DNA of 8,800 nucleotides from Solirubrobacterales bacterium. GTDB lineage: Bacteria; Actinomycetota; Thermoleophilia; Solirubrobacterales; Solirubrobacteraceae. This document shows, in pieces, positions 1 to 5,333 of this stretch. The translations under genes were made by a program, and so were the position numbers. The stretch is from contig DAHVAB010000084.1 of the NCBI GenBank assembly GCA_027314825.1, positions 1-8,800 of the forward strand, read 5' to 3'. Every line of letters starts with the position of its first letter. Within the stretch, counting starts at the first letter, position 1. Below the pieces are notes generated by a model. The model was given only the letters and a program-made list of their open reading frames with translations. It had not been told where the DNA came from and did not search any database.

Positions 1-2
1 AA

Positions 3-1172
3 TCGCTCACGCAGCGCCTGCGCTGGGCGGCCACCGTTGTGCAGCGCGCCGGCTACTGCGAACGCAACGCCGCTCCGTTCCACCCGGGGCTGGAGCTGTG
101 CGCGATCGACCCGCCCAGCTTCGCGACCGGTCCCTGCGAGGGCGACAGCGGTGGCCCGCTGATCGCGAACGGCGCCTCCGGCCCGGTGGAGATCGGGCTG
201 GTCAGCCACGGGCCCGCCGATTGTGCGACGACGCAGCCGAGCGTCTACACGCGCGTGGACTCGATCGCCGCCTGGGCGGGGGAATGGATCGCCGCGCTGA
301 ATCCCGGCTCCTCGCCGCCGCCCGTCCCGGTCCCCGCGACCACCACCACGCCCGTCAGCACATCGCCGCCATCGCCGTCACAGCAGCCGGCCGCCCCCGC
401 GCCCGCCAAGCCGCCACGGCCCGCCTTCCCACGCGTGGCCGCGCCCCTCGACGGCCGCTACCGCGGCAGCGCCGGCGGCGCGCGCAGCCCGATCGCGCTG
501 GTGATCGGCTCGCACGGCACCCGTCTGACGGCGATCGCCGCAAGGCTCCGTTACCGCTGCGGCTCGGCGCGCACTCTGAGATCGTCTGTGGAGGCGCTCA
601 GCAACGGCGAGACCCAGCCGATCGGCCGCCGCGGCCGCTTCCTGCTCAGGCTCGCCGCCGGGCGCGAACGCGTCACGATCGCAGGCGGGGTCGGCGAGAG
701 CGCCGGCGTGCTGAGAGGCACGATCACCGGCGTCGATCGCACCCGCGGGGGCGCTCGCTGCAGCACCGGCCGGATCTCCTGGACGGCGACCCGCTCCAGG
801 GCCGCGCCGCGCTCCGGCAGCCTCACCCGGCCCGGGGCGTACCGCGGCCTCACAGAACAGGGCAGGCCGCTGGCGGTGCGGGTCGCCCACAGCGGCCGGC
901 GCCTGGTGCGGCTGCGATTCACCGCCGTCTACCGCTGCCCCGGCGGCCGGCGGGTGCGCCTGACCCGGACGCTGCTCTCCCTGCGGCGCACAGCCGCGCT
1001 CGAATCGCCCGGCAGCTTCACTGTCGAGATCACGACTGGCAGCGCGCGGGGGCGCGTCGATGGCACCTTCGGGCTGCTCTCGGGCGTCGCGTTCGGCACC
1101 CTGCGAGCCGCGGTGAGGACCCGCCACGGCCGCTGCCAGACCGGCCTGGTCGGCTGGCAGGCGAGGCGGTAG
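3..1172 (+). CDS. Secreted S1-family serine protease with two C-terminal repeat domains (5' end outside window)
   Basis: The frame is open from base 3, so the N-terminus, signal peptide and catalytic His and Asp lie upstream of the window. What is seen is the C-terminal half of a chymotrypsin-fold protease: the CEGDSGGPL motif with nucleophile Ser at 147-149, then VSHG and PSVYTRV, matching the conserved VSWG and PGVYTKV blocks. The four Cys fit the 168-182 and 191-220 disulfides. The residue six before the active Ser (chymotrypsin position 189) is Gly, not Asp, so Arg/Lys specificity is not expected. A Pro/Thr/Ser linker (about 309-446) leads to two related domains (about 447-794 and 831-1169). 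Each has YRG near its start, YRC in the middle and a C-TG---W-A-R ending, and each probably forms one disulfide. The domains may bind a surface or substrate (inference). The fold call is firm; the physiological role is unknown. Confidence 0.85.
   Translation, partial: SLTQRLRWAATVVQRAGYCERNAAPFHPGLELCAIDPPSFATGPCEGDSGGPLIANGASGPVEIGLVSHGPADCATTQPSVYTRVDSIAAWAGEWIAALNPGSSPPPVPVPATTTTPVSTSPPSPSQQPAAPAPAKPPRPAFPRVAAPLDGRYRGSAGGARSPIALVIGSHGTRLTAIAARLRYRCGSARTLRSSVEALSNGETQPIGRRGRFLLRLAAGRERVTIAGGVGESAGVLRGTITGVDRTRGGARCSTGRISWTATRSRAAPRSGSLTRPGAYRGLTEQGRPLAVRVAHSGRRLVRLRFTAVYRCPGGRRVRLTRTLLSLRRTAALESPGSFTVEITTGSARGRVDGTFGLLSGVAFGTLRAAVRTRHGRCQTGLVGWQARR
447..1169 (+). repeat. Two diverged copies of a ~110-residue domain at the protease C-terminus
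   Basis: Copy 1 spans about 447-794 and copy 2 about 831-1169. Shared landmarks are YRG, a variable stretch, a YRC motif, a run of beta-like residues, and a terminal Arg-Cys-x-Thr-Gly segment ending in W-x-A-x-R. The copies are diverged at DNA level, so this is an old duplication. I do not recognise the domain by name. Confidence 0.6.
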
Positions 1173-1187
1173 CGGCGGCGGCGCGCT

Positions 1188-1204
1188 CGGCCGTCACACG
1201 ACCG
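1188..1204 (+). terminator. Weak hairpin after the protease gene
   Basis: An imperfect stem of 7 positions with one C-A mismatch (arms 1188-1194 and 1198-1204, loop CAC) lies 15 bases after the protease stop. A second small perfect hairpin follows (arms GTGCA 1224-1228 and TGCAC 1233-1237). Neither has a T tract, so either could be a terminator remnant or chance in GC-rich DNA. Confidence 0.25.
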
Positions 1205-1381
1205 TTGCGGCCTGTCGGCGACTGTGCAAGACTGCACCCAAATCGATCCCCGAAGCCGCGGCGTCCGCTGGTTCGCCGCGAGCAGAACGGATCAGGGGAT
1301 GCCAGCACGGTTGCGATCTGGGATTGCGATGAGAGCAGAGCGGCGATCGCGGCTGCGGCCGGGGAGCCACCGGATGCCCTC

Positions 1382-1395
1382 GCGGCTGGAGCCGC
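1382..1395 (+). other. Small stem-loop in the 5' region of the surface-protein gene
   Basis: GCGGC (1382-1386) and GCCGC (1391-1395) form a perfect 5-bp stem with loop TGGA, about 40 bases before the ribosome-binding site at 1436. The rest of the 1173-1446 spacer shows no convincing promoter and no match to a riboswitch I know. Confidence 0.25.
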
Positions 1396-1429
1396 CGCGG
1401 GCCGGCATGCCCTCCGGGGAGAAATGCAG

Positions 1430-1456
1430 ATGAACGGAGGAGAGCAATGCGGATGA
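1430..1456 (+). CDS. Possible 8-codon leader peptide before the surface protein
   Basis: ATG at 1430 has a GGGGAG sequence (1416-1421) 8 bases upstream. It opens a frame encoding MNGGEQCG and stops with TGA at 1454-1456, overlapping the next gene's start region (an in-frame ATG at 1453 forms ATGA). The main gene's Shine-Dalgarno lies inside this frame, so its translation could couple to or mask the downstream start. It is too short to separate from chance, and the encoded peptide suggests no function. Confidence 0.2.
   Translation: MNGGEQCG
1436..1440 (+). promoter_or_regulatory. Strong Shine-Dalgarno GGAGG fixing the surface-protein start
   Basis: GGAGG ends 6 bases before ATG 1447. It is the best ribosome-binding site near this gene and favours ATG 1447 over the internal ATG at 1567, which would give a more conventional signal peptide but has no comparable site. 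Confidence 0.65.
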
Positions 1457-3555
1457 ATGGGCGTCAAGGCCGGCGCGAGCTTGGTGGCGCGAGGCCGGGT
1501 GCGAAGGTGGCCGCAGGCCGTCTCGGCGACTGTCGGCTGCAGCGAGCGCCTGCAGGCCGGCGCGGGATGGCGCGCAGGCCGCGGCTGCTCGGCGTGCTGA
1601 TCGCGGCGCTCGCGCTCTGCATCTGTGCGTTGCCCGCGTCTGCATGGGCGCTCTCGCCCGAAAGCTTCACCTGGACGGGAGGCACTCTGGCTGCGAGCGG
1701 GCTGAGCGCCGCCGACTGGTCTGGAACCACCAACTGGACACCGGAAGCCTCGCTCAGCAAAGCCCCAGCAGAAAACGAAACCGTCGGCAAGCTCACGTTC
1801 CCCTCGCTCTCCAGCAGCGCCGCGTGCAAAACGGAACCGCCCTCGGACACCTGCTACATGAGCACCAACAACGTCAAAGGGTTGACCGTCAACGGCATCG
1901 AAGTCTACGGCGGCGCGCCTTACTACATAACGGGCGAAGCGATCACGTTGGGCGCCGGCGGAATCAAGAGCACGCCGGCCATCGCGAGCTCGATTGGCCC
2001 GTCGCCGACGCTCGACCTGCCGATCAAGTTGGGCGCCGCTCAGAGCTGGCTGATCGAAGGCGGCGAAGAGGGCGGGCAACTCGATCTCGCCGGAGCGGTC
2101 ACGGGCGCGGCAGAGACGCTCGGGGTCGAGCTGAAGGAAGGTGGACGGCTGTCGTTGGAGAACGGCGTCGAGGTCGGCAACACGACGATCAAGGGCGCGA
2201 ACCCATCGCTCACAGGCGCGGGTGCCGGGGTCAACGGGTTCGTCGATCTGCTGCATCCCCCTGTCCCCGGCGCAAGCACGGGCACGCTCAACTCGACCGA
2301 CCTCCACTCTGTGACCGTCGAACACGCAGCGATTGACGGCGTCGGATCGCTCGGATCGCTCACGCTGACCGGGGGGCAGATCCAGGTCGGCAATGGATAC
2401 CCCGAACCCGGCCTGATCACGGTCGACGGGGCGCTCTCACTCGACTCGGCGAGCGTTGCGCTGTTCACGATCGGCGAAGCGGGAACGACGGCGGGCACCG
2501 ACTACGGGCAGCTGAAGGCCACCGGCAATGTCAACCTCGGCGGCGCCGAAATGGTCGTTCTCCTGCGCCCCAACGGCCCGAGCTCCTGCCCGGCGCTGAA
2601 AGCCGGCGATGTGGACACGATCCTCTCCACCACGGGGTCATTGACGGGCACCTTCGCGGGCGTTCCCAACGGCACCGTGATCGAAACGGCCGAAGAGGGT
2701 CCGGAATGCAAGAAGGCCAAGCTCGTCATCGAATACGGCGAACACGCAGTCACGGCCACCGTGCTCACACCCGCGCCGCTCAACACCGCCGCCCCGGTGC
2801 TGAGCGGGACGGTGGCGGTGGGGCAGACGCTGAGCTGCTCTGAAGGGTCGTGGGCGAACAGCCCATCGACGCTGACATACTCCTGGCTGCGCGGGGAAAC
2901 CGTGATCACCGGGCAGACAGGCAGCACCTATGTCGTCCAGGCCGCCGATCAGGGTCAGACGATCACGTGTGAGGTGACGGCGAGCAATGCCGGCGGGCAG
3001 GCCGCGGCGAAGAGCAGTGGGCTGGCGATCCCGCCCCCGCCGCCGGCGAAGATAGAAACAACCAAAGCGCCCGCGCCGCCGCCTGCCCCAACGCCAATCC
3101 CGCCGCCAAGGCCGACCCCCGGCACCGCGGTCGCGACCGGCCTGGCAAAGGTGGAAGGCGACCACGCGCTGGTGAGCCTGCACTGCACCGGCGCCGGAGC
3201 GTGCGAGGGGTCGTTGAAGCTCCTCTACAAGGAGAGGCTCAAGAAGGTTGTGCGCAGGCGCGGAAAGAAGCACGTCGCCCACATCACGAAGATGGTGACG
3301 GTCGGCGAAGCGAGCTTCTCGATCGCAGCCGGCGGTCACCTGACGCTGCACGTGACGCTGACCGGCGAGGGCGCGAAGCTCGCCAAGAAGGCGGGACGGC
3401 ACGGCCTGAAGGTGAGCCTGTCGGGCAGCGACGTCCACGACAGCAACGTGCGCCTGACGGAGTCCGGCAAGCCCGGCAAGGGCGGCAAGGGCGGGAAGGG
3501 CAAGGGCCATCATCGCGGGCACGGCGCTCGCAGGGGTGGGCACAGCCACGGTTGA
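1447..3555 (+). CDS. Exported surface protein: beta-strand passenger-like region, Ig-like domain, Cys-containing domain and Lys/Gly/His tail
   Basis: 702 residues. Residues 1-47 are Arg-rich; a hydrophobic core (48-62) then ends in ASAWA, a signal-peptidase I site (cleavage after Ala68). Starting instead at Met41 (ATG 1567) gives a standard 28-residue signal peptide, so the first 40 residues are uncertain. Residues 70-440 are Gly/Thr/Leu-rich with NWT, ITLGAGGI and a TDYGQLKATGNVNLGG segment followed by GTFAGVP. This resembles beta-strand passenger regions of autotransporter-type adhesins and suggests a beta-solenoid. Residues 445-528 look like an Ig-like domain (GQTLSCSEGSW, YSWLRG, Tyr-Val-Val, ITCEVTASN) with two Cys. 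A Pro linker (529-560) leads to a domain with Cys580 and Cys586, and to a GKGGKGGKGKG tail rich in Arg and His. No LPXTG signal or membrane anchor is seen. The 5' part uses many GAA/AAA codons, unlike phoH. Likely envelope-exposed; ligand unknown. Confidence 0.85.
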   Translation: MRMNGRQGRRELGGARPGAKVAAGRLGDCRLQRAPAGRRGMARRPRLLGVLIAALALCICALPASAWALSPESFTWTGGTLAASGLSAADWSGTTNWTPEASLSKAPAENETVGKLTFPSLSSSAACKTEPPSDTCYMSTNNVKGLTVNGIEVYGGAPYYITGEAITLGAGGIKSTPAIASSIGPSPTLDLPIKLGAAQSWLIEGGEEGGQLDLAGAVTGAAETLGVELKEGGRLSLENGVEVGNTTIKGANPSLTGAGAGVNGFVDLLHPPVPGASTGTLNSTDLHSVTVEHAAIDGVGSLGSLTLTGGQIQVGNGYPEPGLITVDGALSLDSASVALFTIGEAGTTAGTDYGQLKATGNVNLGGAEMVVLLRPNGPSSCPALKAGDVDTILSTTGSLTGTFAGVPNGTVIETAEEGPECKKAKLVIEYGEHAVTATVLTPAPLNTAAPVLSGTVAVGQTLSCSEGSWANSPSTLTYSWLRGETVITGQTGSTYVVQAADQGQTITCEVTASNAGGQAAAKSSGLAIPPPPPAKIETTKAPAPPPAPTPIPPPRPTPGTAVATGLAKVEGDHALVSLHCTGAGACEGSLKLLYKERLKKVVRRRGKKHVAHITKMVTVGEASFSIAAGGHLTLHVTLTGEGAKLAKKAGRHGLKVSLSGSDVHDSNVRLTESGKPGKGGKGGKGKGHHRGHGARRGGHSHG

Positions 3556-3564
3556 TGGCGCTCG

Positions 3565-3579
3565 CTGGCGGATCGCCGG
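3565..3579 (+). terminator. Possible hairpin terminator after the surface-protein gene
   Basis: CTGGCG (3565-3570) pairs with CGCCGG (3574-3579), one G-T wobble, across a GAT loop, 9 bases after the stop codon. No T tract follows. Confidence 0.3.
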
Positions 3580-3600
3580 TGGCGGCCGGGCGTAGGGGTC

Positions 3601-3660
3601 CTGCCGCCGCCGGCGACGCTCTGCCGCCGCTGGCGACGCTCTGCCGCCGCTGGAGGCCGT
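3601..3660 (+). repeat. Three head-to-tail 20-bp repeats in the spacer
   Basis: Units 3601-3620, 3621-3640 and 3641-3660. Units 1 and 2 differ at one base (C to T at position 11). Unit 3 matches unit 2 over its first 13 bases and then diverges. The unit begins CTGCCGCCGC and lies about 40 bases before the candidate -10 of the yqeY operon. It lies outside any gene I accept. Confidence 0.85.
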
Positions 3661-3699
3661 GGCCGCGGCGCAGACTCGCGAACCATCCCCGTCGCGGCG

Positions 3700-3705
3700 T
3701 ATCCT
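3700..3705 (+). promoter_or_regulatory. Candidate -10 box (TATCCT) of the yqeY-era operon
   Basis: TATCCT fits the sigma-70-type TANNNT pattern and sits 8 bases before an ATG at 3714, which would make the transcript leaderless or nearly so. No convincing -35 is seen at 16-18 bases upstream (the sequence there is GC-rich). Confidence 0.4.
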
Positions 3706-3713
3706 GAGTGGGG

Positions 3714-3851
3714 ATGGCCAGGACCAACAGCAAGATCGAGACCGAGATCAGGCTCACGAGGGCCGCGGCAGCGGCGACCGAGAGCCTGACGGGCCGGCGC
3801 GGAGATGGCTGCCGTGCGCTGCCGGCCAGCGCCGGGCCGGTGGGCGCATGA
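3714..3851 (+). CDS. Putative 45-codon leader ORF coupled to yqeY
   Basis: ATG at 3714 opens a 45-residue frame beginning MARTNSKIETEIRLTRAAAA and ending in a Gly/Ala/Pro-rich stretch. Its TGA (3849-3851) overlaps the yqeY ATG (3848-3850) as ATGA, a typical coupling junction. A TATCCT box lies 8 bases upstream, so the start could be leaderless. The first 23 residues look like a charged helix and the second half like composition-driven sequence. It is not ribosomal protein S21, which precedes yqeY in some bacteria. I do not recognise it. It may be a regulatory or coupling leader rather than a functional protein, or chance; the overlap and the promoter spacing are the only positive evidence. 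Confidence 0.4.
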   Translation: MARTNSKIETEIRLTRAAAAATESLTGRRGDGCRALPASAGPVGA

Positions 3852-4279
3852 GCCTGCTCGAGCAGGTGCAGGGCGACGTGAAGGCGGCGATGAAGGCCGG
3901 AGAGCGGGAGCGCGTCGGGGCGCTCAGGCTGATCCTCTCAGAGCTGCAGAAGGCGCAGAAGGCGGGGGAGAGCGACGAGGCCGCCGTGCTGCGACGGGAG
4001 CGCAAGCGCCGCGTGGAGGCCGCCACCGCCTACGAGGAGGCCGGCCGCGAGGAGCTGGCCGCCAAGGAGCGCTCGGAGGCCGAGCTGATCGGCGGCTACC
4101 TGCCCGCGGAACTGGACGACGATGAGCTGAGGGCGATCGTGCAGGCTGCGATCGCAGAGAGCGGCGCGCAGTCGATGAAGGATATGGGCGCGGTGATGAA
4201 GAGGGCGATGGCCGCCATCGACGGTCGCGCCGAGGGCGCCCGCGTCTCGGGGCTGGTCAAGGAGGCGCTCAGCCCGTGA
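3848..4279 (+). CDS. YqeY/GatB-tail domain protein
   Basis: 143 residues, close to the ~150 usual for the YqeY family. The protein is mostly helical: an N-terminal half with the EQVQGDVKAAMKAGERER start and the LRLILSELQKAQ segment, a charged middle helix, then a tail with YLPAELDDDELRAIV and KDMGAVMKRAMA, the family's C-terminal signature. The same fold occurs as the C-terminal tRNA-binding tail of the GatB amidotransferase subunit; stand-alone YqeY has no settled function. ATG 3848 is chosen because the family begins here and because it overlaps the preceding leader TGA; the GGTGGG before it is a modest ribosome-binding site. It heads a block of RNA/ribosome-maturation genes. A 94-base gap and a stem-loop separate it from phoH. 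The family call is firm. Confidence 0.9.
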   Translation: MSLLEQVQGDVKAAMKAGERERVGALRLILSELQKAQKAGESDEAAVLRRERKRRVEAATAYEEAGREELAAKERSEAELIGGYLPAELDDDELRAIVQAAIAESGAQSMKDMGAVMKRAMAAIDGRAEGARVSGLVKEALSP

Positions 4280-4294
4280 TCGCGAGCGTGAGCG

Positions 4295-4334
4295 CGGCTC
4301 GCGGACGGTGGGGCGCGGACCGCCGCGAGAGCCG
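4295..4334 (+). terminator. Long stem-loop between yqeY and phoH (attenuator, partial terminator or processing site)
   Basis: Three stacked helices are visible: CGGCTC (4295-4300) with GAGCCG (4329-4334), GCGG (4301-4304) with CCGC (4323-4326), and CGGT (4306-4309) with ACCG (4319-4322). Together they make 14 base pairs with a 2-base bulge (4327-4328), a 1-base bulge (4305) and a 9-base loop. It starts 15 bases after the yqeY stop and ends 39 bases before the phoH ATG. No T tract follows, so full termination is doubtful. It could tune phoH expression relative to yqeY. Confidence 0.45.
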
Positions 4335-4373
4335 GGATGCCGGCCTCGAATCCAGGGTGGGCTCTTCCTGCGG

Positions 4374-5333
4374 ATGAGGACGCAGATCGAGCTGCCGAAC
4401 GACGTCGCGGCCGAGCTGGCCGGCAGCCAGGACGCGGTTCTGCGCGCCCTGGAGGGGCACCTCTCCTGCAAGGTGTTCCTGCGCGGCAACCTGCTCACCC
4501 TCGACGGCGCCGAGCGTGAGACGAAGACCGGCAAGCGGGTGATCGAGGAGCTCTCCGGGCTGATCGCCCGGGGACATGAGATCGGCCCGGGCACGATCGC
4601 CGCGGTCACCGGCGCCCTGGATGCGCACGAGTCGCCGGCGAAGGTGCTGGAGGACATCGTCTGGCGACACCGCAGCCTCCGGGTGGCGCCGAAGACCGTC
4701 AATCAGAAGAGATACGTGGATTCGATCCGGCGCAACACGGTCACCTTCGGGGTGGGGCCGGCCGGCACCGGCAAGACGTTCCTCGCGGTCGCGCTGGCGG
4801 CGGCCGCCCTCTCGCGCCACGAGGTCAACAGGATCATCCTCACCCGCCCGGCGGTGGAGGCCGGCGAGCGGCTCGGGTTCCTGCCGGGAGACCTGATGGC
4901 GAAGGTCGACCCTTACCTGCGCCCGCTCTTCGATGCGCTGCACGACATGCTCGACCCGGAGAAGGTCTCCGCGCACATCGAGCGGGGGGTGATCGAGATC
5001 GCGCCGCTCGCGTTCATGCGGGGACGCTCCCTCAACGACTCCTTCGTCATATTGGACGAGGCGCAGAACACGACCCCCGAGCAGATGAAGATGTTCCTGA
5101 CACGGCTCGGCTTCGGCTCGAAGATGGTGGTGACCGGCGACGTCACCCAGGTCGACCTTCCGCGCGAGCAACGCTCGGGACTGGTAGCGGTCGGCGAGGT
5201 GCTCGACCGGATCGACGGGATCGAGTTCGTCCGCTTCGGCGGCGAGGACGTCGTCAGGCACAAGCTCGTGCAGCGGATCGTCGAGGCCTACGACAGCCAC
5301 TCGCTGCGCGAGGGCGACGGGCGCGCAGGTTGA
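4374..5333 (+). CDS. phoH: PhoH-family (YbeZ-type) P-loop ATPase
   Basis: 319 residues from ATG 4374. The N-terminal ~80 residues (IELPNDVAAELAG, RGNLLTLDG) form the small KH-like domain of the family. Then comes a P-loop domain with Walker A GPAGTGKT (128-135), TRPAVEAGERLGFLPGD (158-173), Walker B VILDEAQN (225-232) and the TGDVTQVDLP segment (254-263), all typical of PhoH/YbeZ. The family is an RNA-linked ATPase thought to work with YbeY, which follows directly with a TTGA overlap. An in-frame GTG at 4308 would add 22 residues with no family match and would place the start inside the upstream hairpin. The nearest SD-like sequence before ATG 4374 (GGGTGGG, about 4354-4360) is distant, so the start is probable rather than certain. 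I see only GAG, no GAA, for glutamate in this gene, in contrast to the surface-protein gene. Confidence 0.93.
   Translation: MRTQIELPNDVAAELAGSQDAVLRALEGHLSCKVFLRGNLLTLDGAERETKTGKRVIEELSGLIARGHEIGPGTIAAVTGALDAHESPAKVLEDIVWRHRSLRVAPKTVNQKRYVDSIRRNTVTFGVGPAGTGKTFLAVALAAAALSRHEVNRIILTRPAVEAGERLGFLPGDLMAKVDPYLRPLFDALHDMLDPEKVSAHIERGVIEIAPLAFMRGRSLNDSFVILDEAQNTTPEQMKMFLTRLGFGSKMVVTGDVTQVDLPREQRSGLVAVGEVLDRIDGIEFVRFGGEDVVRHKLVQRIVEAYDSHSLREGDGRAG

Noticed and set aside
1338..1350. GCGATCGC-type palindromes as a functional repeated element
   Set aside because: CGATCG-containing words are frequent throughout the window, inside and outside genes, so no single site stands out.
1224..1433. 69-codon frame in the spacer before the surface protein
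   Set aside because: No ribosome-binding site, Arg/Ser/Pro-rich product, no motif. Composition alone explains it.
98..1456. 452-codon plus-strand frame overlapping the protease gene
   Set aside because: It is out of frame with the GDSGGP protease and is an Arg-rich shadow translation. Only its last codons matter, as the possible micro-leader at 1430.
1567..1640. Tat (twin-arginine) signal in the surface protein
   Set aside because: RRPRLLG lacks the hydrophobic residue at the required position after RRx; a Sec signal with an AxA site fits better.
1030..2325. Long minus-strand open frame (431 codons) across the protease end, spacer and surface-protein 5' part
   Set aside because: It is Arg/Ala-rich, low in hydrophobic pattern and lies antisense to better-supported genes. 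Such frames are routine in high-GC DNA.
3714..3851. Ribosomal protein S21 (rpsU), an expected yqeY neighbour
   Set aside because: The 45-residue product lacks the basic S21 pattern and C-terminal Lys/Arg tail.
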